Counted from the stretch's first letter, positions 25,115-32,381 are shown. The stretch is 64,000 nt of DNA from Peribacillus loiseleuriae (GCF_001183985.1 NZ_LFZW01000001.1:1395812-1459811); one strand, 5' to 3'. Numbers and translations: made by a program. The notes: a model not told the origin generated them from the sequence alone.

Positions 25115-25474
25115 ATGACATATTATTATACGTATTATCATCATCCATTCACTGGCGACTTATACTTACTTGCCAATGAAGAGCAACTTGTCAGTATCTC
25201 ATTTGGAGAAGATGATTTTAAAAAAAGAAGAAAGAAATTGAATGTGACAATCAATAAGGAACATCTTGTTTTCACTAAGATCATTCCTTTGTTATCTGCA
25301 TACCTGAATGGAGAAGTAGTGGACTTTCCTGTAGTATGTATTTTGAATGGTACAGAGTTCCAACGATTAGTATGGGAGGAAATCAGTAAAATTCCAAGAG
25401 GTGAAACGAGGACTTATAGTGAAATCGCAGCAGCAATTAAGCGGCCTCTTGCCGTTAGAGCTGTTGGTCTATAG
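25115..25474 (+). pseudogene. ogt: Methylated-DNA-protein cysteine methyltransferase gene cut by prophage insertion
   Basis: The 119-aa frame is the N-terminal two thirds of an Ogt/AdaB-type suicide repair protein for O6-methylguanine. The N-terminal domain (about residues 1-75) and the start of the catalytic domain, FQRLVWEEISKIPRGETRTYSEIA and RAVG, are intact. The frame then reads Leu-stop where a normal protein continues through N-x-N and the PCHRV active site. The catalytic Cys is therefore missing. The break coincides with the change from host to phage DNA, so this is attL inside ogt. The rest should lie past the right prophage end, outside the window. Confidence 0.9.
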
Positions 25475-25480
25475 TATAAA
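25450..25480. other. Left prophage attachment site (attL) inside ogt
   Basis: Host ogt coding sequence ends at about 25468-25472, after the RAVG codons (AGAGCTGTTGGT), and unrelated sequence carrying a terminator and integrase follows. The exact core cannot be set without the right junction. Confidence 0.75.
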
Positions 25481-25507
25481 GAGAGTTATTTACCTAGAAT
25501 GGAATGA

Positions 25508-25546
25508 GGGGTAAACCCTTGATACGATAGGGATTAGCCCTTTTTT
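25508..25546 (+). terminator. Terminator just inside the prophage
   Basis: GGGGTAAACCCT pairs with AGGGATTAGCCC (two mismatches) around a short loop, followed by TTTTTT. It would stop host transcription from the kinase/ogt side entering the prophage. Confidence 0.7.
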
Positions 25547-25578
25547 AATTTGAGTGAAAAGATATCTAAGAAGCACCA

Positions 25579-25595
25579 CCCCCATGCTATGGGGG
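25579..25595 (-). terminator. Hairpin downstream of integrase
   Basis: CCCCCAT/ATGGGGG form a 7-bp GC-rich stem with a 3-nt loop, 17 bp past the integrase stop. There is no T tract. It could terminate transcription weakly or be part of attP. Confidence 0.4.
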
Positions 25596-25611
25596 CGGAT
25601 TGGGGGCGAAT

Positions 25612-26787
25612 TTAAATTTCTTTCTCTTTTTTTTCAAAAAATGAATCAAAATGACTGGCTGCTGCTTGATCTGCTTCAGCTAAAACATGTCCGTAAATAT
25701 TCATAGTGGTGCTGATATTTGAATGGCCTAACCGTTCGCTAATTACTTTAGCGTGTACACCTTCATTAATTAATAAGGTAGCCGATGTATGTCTGAGAGC
25801 ATGAAACCGAATGTGCTTAAAGTTTTCTCTTTTTGTAAACCTTCGCCAGCGTTTGCTAATGCTATCAGGACGAATAGGTTTTCCAAATTCATTCCCGAAG
25901 ATAAAAAAATGACCTTTCCATTCCCATAATTCGTCAACCTGTGATTTTTCTTCGCTTCTAATACCCTTTAATTGTTTCAATTGAATCATTAATGAACTTG
26001 GAGCTGATACCATACGTTCTCTGCCATTCTTTGTGGATTTTATCTTTACACCTTCTCCAACAACCTCAGTTATAGCCTGTTCGATGTATATCGTTCCTTT
26101 ATTAAAGTCAATATGCTTCCATTCAAGTGCAGCGATTTCACCTTCACGGGCACCGGTCGTAATCGCAAGCATGACAAGTACTCTCCAATGGAAGGGCTCT
26201 TTTTCTAGCAAATTCGATAATTGTTTTAAATCCTCTCTAGTATATACTTCGGTTTTTGGTCGCTTTGCTCTGGGGACTTTCACTGAGGAAGCAGGATTTT
26301 CTTTTATCAGCTTCCAGTCATACGCACAGGCCAAAATGTTATTAAATGCTTTATAACAGTTACTTATTGAGGAATCAGATAAAAGGCCTTCTTTACCGTC
26401 TAAACGTTGGCCATCTTGTTTTAAATCATTAATGAAATTGACAATATGCATGGTTTTGATATCAGTGAGTTTCATATGACCATATTTAGGAAGAATCCTA
26501 ACCTTAAGTAGATCACTGTAACCGCGTGATGTATCATCGGTAAGATTTGTCTTTGCGTATTTATTTAACCATTCAGGATAAAACTTATTAAGTGTCATTT
26601 TTTCTTCGATTTTAATATAGTTCCCGGTCAAAATTTCAGCTTCAAATAAACTAAGTAACTTTTTAGCTTCAGTAGGATTTTTGGCTTGAACGGTTTTTCG
26701 TTCCTTAATTGCAGTTCCTTTCTCGTCATAACCAATATTCACTGTAAGTCTATATTTATCTTTCCCGCGTTTTTCGATATATGCCAA
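25612..26787 (-). CDS. int: Tyrosine recombinase, phage integrase
   Basis: Site-specific recombinase of 391 aa that integrates and excises the prophage. An N-terminal arm-binding domain (about residues 1-55, starting AYIEKRGKDKYRLTVNIGYD) precedes a SAM-like core-binding domain (about 65-165) and the catalytic domain with Arg214 (TGAREGE), His329 and Arg332 (HALRH), His355 (LGHSNIST) and nucleophile Tyr365 (MNIYGH). It lies immediately beside the ogt junction and reads toward it, the common phage arrangement. Confidence 0.96.
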   Translation of the reverse strand: MAYIEKRGKDKYRLTVNIGYDEKGTAIKERKTVQAKNPTEAKKLLSLFEAEILTGNYIKIEEKMTLNKFYPEWLNKYAKTNLTDDTSRGYSDLLKVRILPKYGHMKLTDIKTMHIVNFINDLKQDGQRLDGKEGLLSDSSISNCYKAFNNILACAYDWKLIKENPASSVKVPRAKRPKTEVYTREDLKQLSNLLEKEPFHWRVLVMLAITTGAREGEIAALEWKHIDFNKGTIYIEQAITEVVGEGVKIKSTKNGRERMVSAPSSLMIQLKQLKGIRSEEKSQVDELWEWKGHFFIFGNEFGKPIRPDSISKRWRRFTKRENFKHIRFHALRHTSATLLINEGVHAKVISERLGHSNISTTMNIYGHVLAEADQAAASHFDSFFEKKEKEI

Positions 26788-26814
26788 AATATTCTACAAC
26801 CTTTCATTTATTGT

Positions 26815-26932
26815 TTTGTCGGCAACCATTGCGGGCAACCTTTCCGACAGTGTTTCCGACAAACCTTCCGACAACCTTTCCGGCAATGCTTCCGCATTAA
26901 TTAAACTAAACGAAACTAAACTAAACGAATAA
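26815..26932 (+). pseudogene. Second copy of the iteron segment of the DnaD-like gene
   Basis: This stretch matches 36019-36140 closely. It has GTCGGCAACCATTGC, then 12-bp units of TTTCCGACAATG type, then GCATTAATTAAACTAAACGA. It has five degenerate units where the gene has four. In the frame of the initiator gene it still reads LSATIAGNLSDSVSDKPSDN and on to NETKLNE, then stops. No start or ribosome binding site is present, so it is a gene fragment or a non-coding iteron cluster, not a gene. Confidence 0.8.
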
Positions 26933-26962
26933 AGAGGATGAAGAACGCGAGCGCCAAAATCT

Positions 26963-27160
26963 TCAATTCAAATTCCTATTTTCATCAGAAATAAAATGAG
27001 CAGGAGTCACTATGTACCTTTCAATGTCATATTGCAATTTACCGTCGACTAGTTTAAGATTCGTTAATAATGGCACTCTAACCATTTGCATGCCTTTTCG
27101 CTTAGCTTGTTTTATTTGGTCGTGTATATTTATTTTTTCAATGTCGTTTTTCGTAATCAT
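26963..27160 (-). CDS. Hypothetical phage protein, 65 aa
   Basis: A small, charged protein starting MITKNDIEKINIHDQIKQAK, with no membrane segment or metal motif. CAGGAGG is well placed before the ATG. It lies upstream of and in the same direction as integrase, in the lysogeny arm. I do not recognise the family. Confidence 0.65.
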   Translation of the reverse strand: MITKNDIEKINIHDQIKQAKRKGMQMVRVPLLTNLKLVDGKLQYDIERYIVTPAHFISDENRNLN

Positions 27161-27275
27161 CTTGTAAACCTCCTGAATGGAATATATGTTCTATTTTATC
27201 TTTAAAAGAAAAGCCATAAAGGCTTATGAATATAAAAGATTAGTTCATAGCTATATAAAAAAGGATGTGTTAACA

Positions 27276-27452
27276 ATGGAAAGTAGGAATGGATTTAGTA
27301 TTCGTTTAAGTCAAAATGAAATTCAAATTCTTATTGATTGCCTTAACTTTATTGATTATGAGTTTGGTATTGAAGAGTGCCAAGAAAGTGTTTTACGAAA
27401 TAAATTAATTTCGTACGTTGAAGATAAATTCGACAATTATTCTAATTCCTGA
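27276..27452 (+). CDS. Hypothetical phage protein, 58 aa
   Basis: An acidic protein rich in helix formers (SIRLSQNEIQILIDCLNFID). The ATG at 27276 is chosen over an upstream in-frame start because AAAAAAGG lies before it. It is the only plus-strand gene in the lysogeny region, and its 3' end overlaps the end of the converging gene by 48 bp. Function unknown. Confidence 0.55.
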   Translation: MESRNGFSIRLSQNEIQILIDCLNFIDYEFGIEECQESVLRNKLISYVEDKFDNYSNS

Positions 27453-28325
27453 GATTATTTGTTCTGCATCCCATTGCTCGATCTTTCCAGTTTTACTATG
27501 AGCACCACCACGTCGCAATTCATTAATGGCTCTTATTCTGTGATTAAGCCTTTCATCTATCACATTTTGATTTAGTAAAATTTGAGCATAATTTAAGGTA
27601 TATTTTTTTCGATCCTCTTTAGGTAAATAATCTTCTCCTAACTTGTTAATTATAGAAATTTTTAATAGTGTTTCTAATGAGACAGCAGCGGTAACAATAG
27701 AAGCCAAGAACAGTTCTGAATTATATGCTTTAACTGACTCTTCTAACTCATATTTAAATTGTTCGTTATTTACCAAACTATAAATTAAATCCATCTCAAA
27801 AAGAGGGAAGTCGCTAGAGGGCATATTTGCTTCTTTAAATGCCTTAGAAAACTCGTAATTATGATAATGTTCATCACATTTCTCTCTACCTGATTGTTCA
27901 GAATAAGGAATATGAAAATTAATATCAGGTTTAGGGAAGTTCATTCCATAATTTCCTTTATCATTTTCTATATATTTACCTATCTTAGCCTTTTCTAACA
28001 AACGTTTATCCTGAATATGTTCTGGCATATCCTTAATTTTCGCGTATTCATCAGTATCTTGAATAAAATCAGTAATATACCTTACTGTATCCTCATTGCT
28101 TTTGGAGTTTGAGAAAAAAATGTAATAATTATAGTTTTGATAAATAATTATTACTTCTATTGGATTAATAAAAGGGAAAAAATCTGGTTCTTCTTCCGAT
28201 ATACTTTTATAGAATTTCTCAACTCTTTCCCTATAAGCTTTAAAATATAGTTTGTAGTATTTTTCTGCTATTCGAAAAGATTCATCTGCAATTTCTAACT
28301 TTATCTCTAATGATAAATCACTCAA
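27405..28325 (-). CDS. Accessory phage protein with HEPN-like C-terminal helical domain (putative)
   Basis: A 306-aa cytosolic protein that I cannot assign to a named family. Residues about 205-305 look like a DUF4145/HEPN-type four-helix domain: a long helix (LFLASIVTAAVSLETLLKISII), then RAINELRRGGAHSKTG with the R/H/G pattern often seen in abortive-infection-linked HEPN proteins, and a closing amphipathic helix. The N-terminal 200 residues are acidic and Tyr-rich with no clear motif. It sits between integrase and the superinfection-exclusion gene, a typical place for lysogenic-conversion or defence genes. Confidence 0.6.
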   Translation of the reverse strand: MSDLSLEIKLEIADESFRIAEKYYKLYFKAYRERVEKFYKSISEEEPDFFPFINPIEVIIIYQNYNYYIFFSNSKSNEDTVRYITDFIQDTDEYAKIKDMPEHIQDKRLLEKAKIGKYIENDKGNYGMNFPKPDINFHIPYSEQSGREKCDEHYHNYEFSKAFKEANMPSSDFPLFEMDLIYSLVNNEQFKYELEESVKAYNSELFLASIVTAAVSLETLLKISIINKLGEDYLPKEDRKKYTLNYAQILLNQNVIDERLNHRIRAINELRRGGAHSKTGKIEQWDAEQIISGIRIIVEFIFNVRN

Positions 28326-28399
28326 TACAGCTCCTACCCTTCCTGCGAAATCGATATTTGTTTGTAAATTAAAACATCTTGCATACTTGTTCTGTTTTG

Positions 28400-28432
28400 T
28401 GTTTAAAAGAAAAGCCCTATGAAAATAGAGCT
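28400..28432 (-). terminator. Terminator of the Ltp-like gene
   Basis: On the minus strand AGCTCTAT/ATAGGGCT pair around TTTC and are followed by TTTCTTTT, 57 bp past the stop. Confidence 0.75.
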
Positions 28433-28488
28433 ATTATTATTTTATATTTCGCGTGTGTAATTTTTTGATGTTTTATGGTTATTCATTT

Positions 28489-29172
28489 TTACTTATTTAA
28501 TTGTTCGATAGCGTAATCAGCTTCTTGTTGCGTGAATTTCTCTCCATGTTCAGAAGTCAGTTGGTCTCTTATCGCTTCAGGTGACATACTCATTGTTTCC
28601 TGATAAGTTTTCGCTTTTGCTAAGGCATTTTCTTTAAAATCACCTTTCAGATTGTCAATTGCATACTGTGCTTCATCGGCAGTAAATTTTTCACCACTTT
28701 CAGAAATAAGTTGTTCATAGATTCCTTGTTTTGACATTTGCATAGTTTTTGAATAAGTTTCAGCCTTTTTCAAAGCGTTTGCTTTCCAATCAAATTCAAG
28801 ATTATCCATTGCATACTTAGCAGATTCTGCGGAAAACTTTTCACCATATTCTGAAGTTAATTGTTCAAAAATAGCATTTTTGGACATGTTAATTGTTTTT
28901 GCATACGTTTCAGCTTTTTTCAAAGCGGACTTATATTCTCCAGGAACGTTATCCTCTTCCTTTGATACTTCCTTTGATACTTCATTCGTTTGTTCCTCTG
29001 AACTGGTTTCTTCAGGTTGAGTCTCTGTTATTTCTTTTGTAGATTTATCTTTGCTAGAAGTTTCATTTGGTTCTTCTTCGCCTGATGTTGCGATACTACC
29101 AATAATAATGATTGCTAAAACCCATACCCACCATTTTTTATAAAATGGCTTTTTAATTTTCTCTTTCGACAC
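28489..29172 (-). CDS. Ltp family superinfection-exclusion membrane protein
   Basis: A 227-aa surface protein. After a short basic start, a single membrane anchor (about residues 13-30, WWVWVLAIIIIGSIA) leads into a Thr/Ser/Glu-rich linker. Then come three roughly 50-residue Ltp repeats (about 82-130, 132-180 and 182-227), each with the form ALKKAETY-(M)SK..I..QL.SE.GEKF...A.YA...L. In the streptococcal phage TP-J34 the two-repeat lipoprotein Ltp blocks DNA injection of related phages. Here the anchor is a transmembrane helix without a lipobox Cys, and there is one extra repeat. The defence role is inferred from the family. Confidence 0.88.
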   Translation of the reverse strand: MSKEKIKKPFYKKWWVWVLAIIIIGSIATSGEEEPNETSSKDKSTKEITETQPEETSSEEQTNEVSKEVSKEEDNVPGEYKSALKKAETYAKTINMSKNAIFEQLTSEYGEKFSAESAKYAMDNLEFDWKANALKKAETYSKTMQMSKQGIYEQLISESGEKFTADEAQYAIDNLKGDFKENALAKAKTYQETMSMSPEAIRDQLTSEHGEKFTQQEADYAIEQLNK

Positions 29173-29330
29173 GAAAAACTCCCCTTTTTTTTAATAAATT
29201 TATGTATAAATGGGCGCAAAACCCAGTGAAACCGTAAAATAAAAACACGAATGTATTTTCGTGATGAAATCGTAGTGTGTGAATATACCTAGTCGTTGTG
29301 TAAAAATTTTTAAGATGACTTTCTCTCTTT

Positions 29331-29915
29331 TTATATCCACTCAAAACTACATAATCTCTCTTTCAATTGCACAAAGCCATCGACGCGGTGATGAAAAGTA
29401 AGTTCTAATCGGAAATGAACAAAATCTTCTGTTACTAGAAAGTGATCTGCAATGTCCGTAATCATGACGGGCTCATATATAGCCGTAGCGTATACATCTT
29501 TCAAGAACTTTGCTGGTAGCAGCAGATAGGCAGCCATTCTTTTAGCTTGATTTTCTTGTTTAGCTATCATGTATTTGTTCGCAGTGAGTTGTGATGAATA
29601 ATGTGAATATATATGACAAAATTCTTCAGCGAGAATAATCTTTTTTTCAACTGCATCTAAGGATGGTTGAAGATATATCGTACCTTTTCTTCCTGTAGAC
29701 TTAGGGACAGAAAAAGATTTTAAGTGTTTGATAGAATTAAAATCTAAGTCTTTACTAATAAAAGGTTCTTCTAAAGGTTTAACACTGATTCCATACCTCC
29801 AGCAAATGTCGAACATATCAATCTGATCTGCTGAGTTGTAATTAAAATGAGATAGAACCTTTTCAGCTCTCTTTTCCCAATCGTCAGTATTTGTGGCTAA
29901 CTGCGACAGTTGCAT
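29331..29915 (-). CDS. ImmA/IrrE family metallopeptidase
   Basis: Probable anti-repressor protease that would cleave the neighbouring XRE-type repressor during induction, as ImmA does for ICEBs1. The ATG at 29915 (194 aa) is chosen for its GGGGATG ribosome binding site. The zinc motif reads AEEFCHIYSH: the first His of HExxH is Glu, a variant common among phage ImmA homologues, with His104-type and His108-type residues retained by numbering from the upstream in-frame ATG. It is encoded just downstream of the repressor on the same strand. Confidence 0.85.
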   Translation of the reverse strand: MQLSQLATNTDDWEKRAEKVLSHFNYNSADQIDMFDICWRYGISVKPLEEPFISKDLDFNSIKHLKSFSVPKSTGRKGTIYLQPSLDAVEKKIILAEEFCHIYSHYSSQLTANKYMIAKQENQAKRMAAYLLLPAKFLKDVYATAIYEPVMITDIADHFLVTEDFVHFRLELTFHHRVDGFVQLKERLCSFEWI

Positions 29916-30001
29916 AAAACACATCCCCGAATCAAAAAATGTTGAATTAAATAGATTATTACCTTGAAATAGAAAAATAGTTTATATTTTCCGTATGTAG
30001 A

Positions 30002-30034
30002 TAAAAAATAAACACGACATTTGCGAAGTCGCGT
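30002..30034 (-). terminator. Terminator at the end of the repressor gene
   Basis: On the minus strand ACGCGAC/GTCGTGT pair around TTCGCAAAT and are followed by TTATTTTTTA. The stem overlaps the repressor stop codon, so ImmA expression would depend on read-through or a separate promoter. Confidence 0.6.
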
Positions 30035-30459
30035 TAATCCTCAAAATCTCCGAAGCCATCTCCGTATTTTTCATCATCATCTTCAAGAAACAACTTCTTA
30101 GCCTTTTGTAGCTTTATTAATTCTTTTACCTTTTTTTCTGGGTCCGTTGCTAAATCGTGAAACAGAATAGGGTATTTTTTAAGTTCTTCAAAAATCTTAA
30201 ATTCCTCTGGAGATAAGGTAATTTCTTGTCCTGATACTGAAACTCTTTGTTGGTGTTGTTCTTTTGTTCGATTCAAGAGAAAGTCTGTAGTTACACCGAA
30301 TAGATCAGCGAAAATCTTTAATTCGATAGCTTTTATAGGACGATCACCAGTTTCAATTCTGTTCATAACACTAGAATTTAGATTAGCGCGTCTAGCTAAT
30401 TCTCTTTGACTCCAATTTCTTTTTTCTCGTAACTCTACTATGATTTCCCCAGTATCCAT
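30034..30459 (-). CDS. XRE family phage repressor
   Basis: A 141-aa CI-like regulator. The N-terminal helix-turn-helix (about residues 5-60, with WSQRELARRANLNSSVMNRIETGDR) is of the Xre/HTH_3 type. The C-terminal part is acidic (EDDDEKYGDGFGDFED) and shows no LexA-type Ser-Lys protease dyad, consistent with control by the adjacent ImmA-like protease instead of self-cleavage. It faces the cro-like gene across a region packed with matching operators. GGTGG precedes the ATG. Confidence 0.93.
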   Translation of the reverse strand: MDTGEIIVELREKRNWSQRELARRANLNSSVMNRIETGDRPIKAIELKIFADLFGVTTDFLLNRTKEQHQQRVSVSGQEITLSPEEFKIFEELKKYPILFHDLATDPEKKVKELIKLQKAKKLFLEDDDEKYGDGFGDFED

Positions 30460-30471
30460 AAATCCACCAAC

Positions 30472-30604
30472 TTTCTATATTAGCAATTAAATTTTAGCAC
30501 GTTTCCAAAATAGAAAAAAGAAAATTTCTAAAAGAGAAACGAAAAGTGTTGACGTTGCTAAAATAGAAATGTATTATAAATTCATAAGGTTGCTAAAACA
30601 GCAA
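30472..30604. promoter_or_regulatory. Lysogeny control region: five operators and the early promoter
   Basis: Five 15-bp sites of the form TTKCTAWAANAGMAA occur at 30472-30486 (inverted), 30502-30516, 30525-30539, 30555-30569 and 30590-30604; the last, TTGCTAAAACAGCAA, is a near-perfect palindrome. The early promoter TTGACG (30549-30554)-17 bp-TATTAT (30572-30577) has one operator filling its spacer and another just past its start, so repressor binding would block it directly. The inverted site lies next to the repressor start and suggests autoregulation. Confidence 0.85.
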
Positions 30605-30621
30605 TGCAAGGGAGGTAAACA

Positions 30622-30846
30622 ATGAAAACACTTCAGTTGGAATATATTAAACGCAGAAGACAAACTCTTGGTATTTCACTTCAAGAGATGGCCGAATGGT
30701 TAGGTTTTAAAAATGCTTCAACGTATTTGAAATACGAAGCCGGCACTTACGCATTCAAAGCAGAACAATTACCAGGGCTTGCAGGAATATTAAATTGTGA
30801 GATAAATGATTTTTTTGCCCAAAAGGTTGCTAAAACAGCAATTTAA
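30622..30846 (+). CDS. XRE family Cro-like regulator
   Basis: A 74-aa DNA-binding protein almost entirely made of a helix-turn-helix domain (RRQTLGISLQEMAEWLGFKN and KYEAG). It is the first gene of the early operon, transcribed from the promoter embedded in the operators, opposite to the repressor. AAGGGAGG lies upstream of the ATG. Its last codons contain a further perfect copy of the operator, TTGCTAAAACAGCAA at 30827-30841. Confidence 0.9.
   Translation: MKTLQLEYIKRRRQTLGISLQEMAEWLGFKNASTYLKYEAGTYAFKAEQLPGLAGILNCEINDFFAQKVAKTAI
30827..30841 (+). promoter_or_regulatory. Sixth operator copy inside the 3' end of the cro-like gene
   Basis: TTGCTAAAACAGCAA is identical to the site at 30590-30604 and about 220 bp away, a distance that would allow DNA looping or a roadblock by the repressor. 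Confidence 0.75.
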
Positions 30847-30862
30847 TTCAGAAGGGACTTAA

Positions 30863-31015
30863 TTGAACCAAAAGCGAAAAAAACAAGTTATAAACGAACT
30901 GATAAAGGTTCTGGCAATCAACAATATAACTTTTGAAGAGGTTCCAGAGCTTTTAAAAAGCATGCAACTGGAACTAAGCGATATTTGCCAGCAACAAGTA
31001 ATTCAAAATCCTTAG
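30863..31015 (+). CDS. Hypothetical phage protein, 50 aa
   Basis: Starts at TTG with AGAAGGGAC upstream and reads NQKRKKQVINELIKVLAINN onward. It is mainly helical and charged, without a recognisable domain. It follows cro directly and precedes a DNA-binding gene, so it is probably part of the early operon. Confidence 0.55.
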   Translation: MNQKRKKQVINELIKVLAINNITFEEVPELLKSMQLELSDICQQQVIQNP

Positions 31016-31062
31016 TCTGATTAAGACAGGGAGTGAAGAACTCCAAGAAAGGAGATGAGAAG

Positions 31063-31248
31063 GTGAGGCCATTAACTGTTCAGAATGTTGCTGAATACCT
31101 AGGTGTTCACCCCGATACCATCTACACGATGGTGAAGCAAAAACAGATTCCTCATTTCAGGGTTCGTCGTAGAATCCTTTTTAGTACAGAAGCAATCAAC
31201 GATTGGATTAAAAAGCAAGAATCCCAATATGAGCTGGAGGTCATCTGA
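31063..31248 (+). CDS. Excisionase-family DNA-binding protein
   Basis: A 61-aa winged-helix protein of the helix-turn-helix_17 (Xis/MerR-like) type: LTVQNVAEYLGVHPDTIYTM, then QIPHFRVRRRILFSTEAIND. A GTG at 31063 with AAAGGAGATGAGAAG before it is preferred over an upstream in-frame GTG. Such proteins act as excisionases or as small repressors. The distance from integrase leaves the role open. Confidence 0.75.
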   Translation: MRPLTVQNVAEYLGVHPDTIYTMVKQKQIPHFRVRRRILFSTEAINDWIKKQESQYELEVI

Positions 31249-31391
31249 TGGACATCCAAGAAATGCTTCGTGCCTCAGAACTACGAACTGACATTTTGAC
31301 AATCGTTAATTATTTAACCACCGATGATAGTTATTCAAAAGAAGAAGCGACTGCTGAACTTCTTGAATTGCTTGATAAACATAATTTATAG
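31248..31391 (+). CDS. Hypothetical phage protein, 47 aa
   Basis: Its ATG overlaps the preceding stop (TGATG), and GGAGGTCATCTG gives a good ribosome binding site. The acidic, helical product (MDIQEMLRASELRTDI...) has no known domain. Translational coupling supports it as a real gene. Confidence 0.6.
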   Translation: MDIQEMLRASELRTDILTIVNYLTTDDSYSKEEATAELLELLDKHNL

Positions 31392-31400
31392 GAGGTCTAA

Positions 31401-32243
31401 ATGAATCAATTACAAATCATAAGTGATAATGGTCAGCTGTTAGTTGATAGTCGTGAAGTAGCTGAAATGGTTGGGCGAGAACATAAAGAAATTTTAGCCA
31501 TGATTGAAGGTCAAAAACACAAAGACGGCAGAGTAAAACATATCGGTTTTTTACCCACAATTTCTGAAAGTGGACTTTTCCCACCATCTGAATTTTTTAT
31601 AGAAAGTAGCTTTAAAGTATCGGGTAATAACAAGTCTTATAAATGTTATCTTCTCACCAGAAAAGGTTGCGACATGGTAGCGAATAAAATGACTGGTGAA
31701 AAGGGAGTGCTCTTCACAGCATCCTATGTAACCCAATTCGAAAAGATGGAACAAGAACTGAAAGAACGATCTTTCCAACTACCTACAACGTACAAAGAAG
31801 CTCTTCTTCAGTTAGTTGAACAAGTCGAGGCTCGAGAACAACTGGAAGTTAAAACGCTCATGTTAGAGCAACAAGTTGCTGAATATGAACCTAAGATTAC
31901 ATACCTAGATACGATACTCAACTCAGCGGATTCAGTAACGATTTCTCAAATAGCAGAAGATTACGGAATGTCTGCTCAAAAATTTAACAAGCTCCTTCAT
32001 GAGAACGGGATACAGCACAAGATTAACGGCCAGTGGCTTTTGTATACCAAACATAAAGGTGAAGGTTACACCAAATCAAAAACCGCAGATGTAACCAGAA
32101 AAGACGGTACGAAAAAGATTGTCATGAATACTCAATGGACCCAAAAGGGAAGATTGTTCATCTATGAAACACTTAAAAATAAAGGGATCTACCCAATGAT
32201 GGATATTGAAGTAGATCGTAAACTTCGATTAGTTGGTTTGTAA
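31401..32243 (+). CDS. Rha/KilA-C type phage antirepressor
   Basis: A 280-aa DNA-binding regulator. The N-terminal Rha-type domain (about residues 10-115, VDSREVAEMVGREHKEILAM and LLTRKGCDMVANKMTGEKG) is followed by a coiled-coil-like linker and a C-terminal ANT/KilAC domain (about 165-275, TISQIAEDYGMSAQKFNKLLHE). Antirepressors of this kind counteract the phage repressor or regulate early genes. It has a strong AGGAGG and is followed by a hairpin. Confidence 0.9.
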   Translation: MNQLQIISDNGQLLVDSREVAEMVGREHKEILAMIEGQKHKDGRVKHIGFLPTISESGLFPPSEFFIESSFKVSGNNKSYKCYLLTRKGCDMVANKMTGEKGVLFTASYVTQFEKMEQELKERSFQLPTTYKEALLQLVEQVEAREQLEVKTLMLEQQVAEYEPKITYLDTILNSADSVTISQIAEDYGMSAQKFNKLLHENGIQHKINGQWLLYTKHKGEGYTKSKTADVTRKDGTKKIVMNTQWTQKGRLFIYETLKNKGIYPMMDIEVDRKLRLVGL

Positions 32244-32245
32244 GT

Positions 32246-32296
32246 TTACCCGAAAGAAAGAAGCTGCCAGGCTTTTCATGTAAATCTTCCGGGTAA
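32246..32296 (+). terminator. Hairpin after the antirepressor gene
   Basis: TTACCCG (32246-32252) pairs with CGGGTAA (32290-32296). The loop holds GAAAGAAGCTGCCAGGCTT, a 19-mer that recurs exactly at 42948-42966. It could be a terminator or an RNA structure. Confidence 0.4.
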
Positions 32297-32381
32297 CAAA
32301 ATCAAGTAGATATTCTAGTAATCTAGTTTCTACCTATATGTAAATTTTACTAATTTTAATAAATAAAATCTGTCCGGATTC

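Noticed and set aside
25115..25474. Truncated ogt as a functional short methyltransferase
   Set aside because: The acceptor Cys and the PCHRV loop are absent, so catalysis is impossible.
26686..26904. A 72-codon plus-strand frame rich in Phe-Arg-Gln repeats
   Set aside because: It reads the iteron copy in the wrong frame and runs through the antisense of integrase.
26815..26932. CRISPR array (short repeated units next to integrase and in the initiator gene)
   Set aside because: Units are only 12 bp, contiguous without unique spacers, and in frame with a coding sequence; iterons fit better.
29153..29344. A 63-codon minus-strand frame between the Ltp-like and ImmA-like genes
   Set aside because: It overlaps the well-supported Ltp-like start and lacks a ribosome binding site and a coherent composition.
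29331..29915. Inactive protease because HExxH reads EEFCH
   Set aside because: The Glu-for-His variant is common among phage ImmA/IrrE homologues, so loss of activity cannot be concluded.
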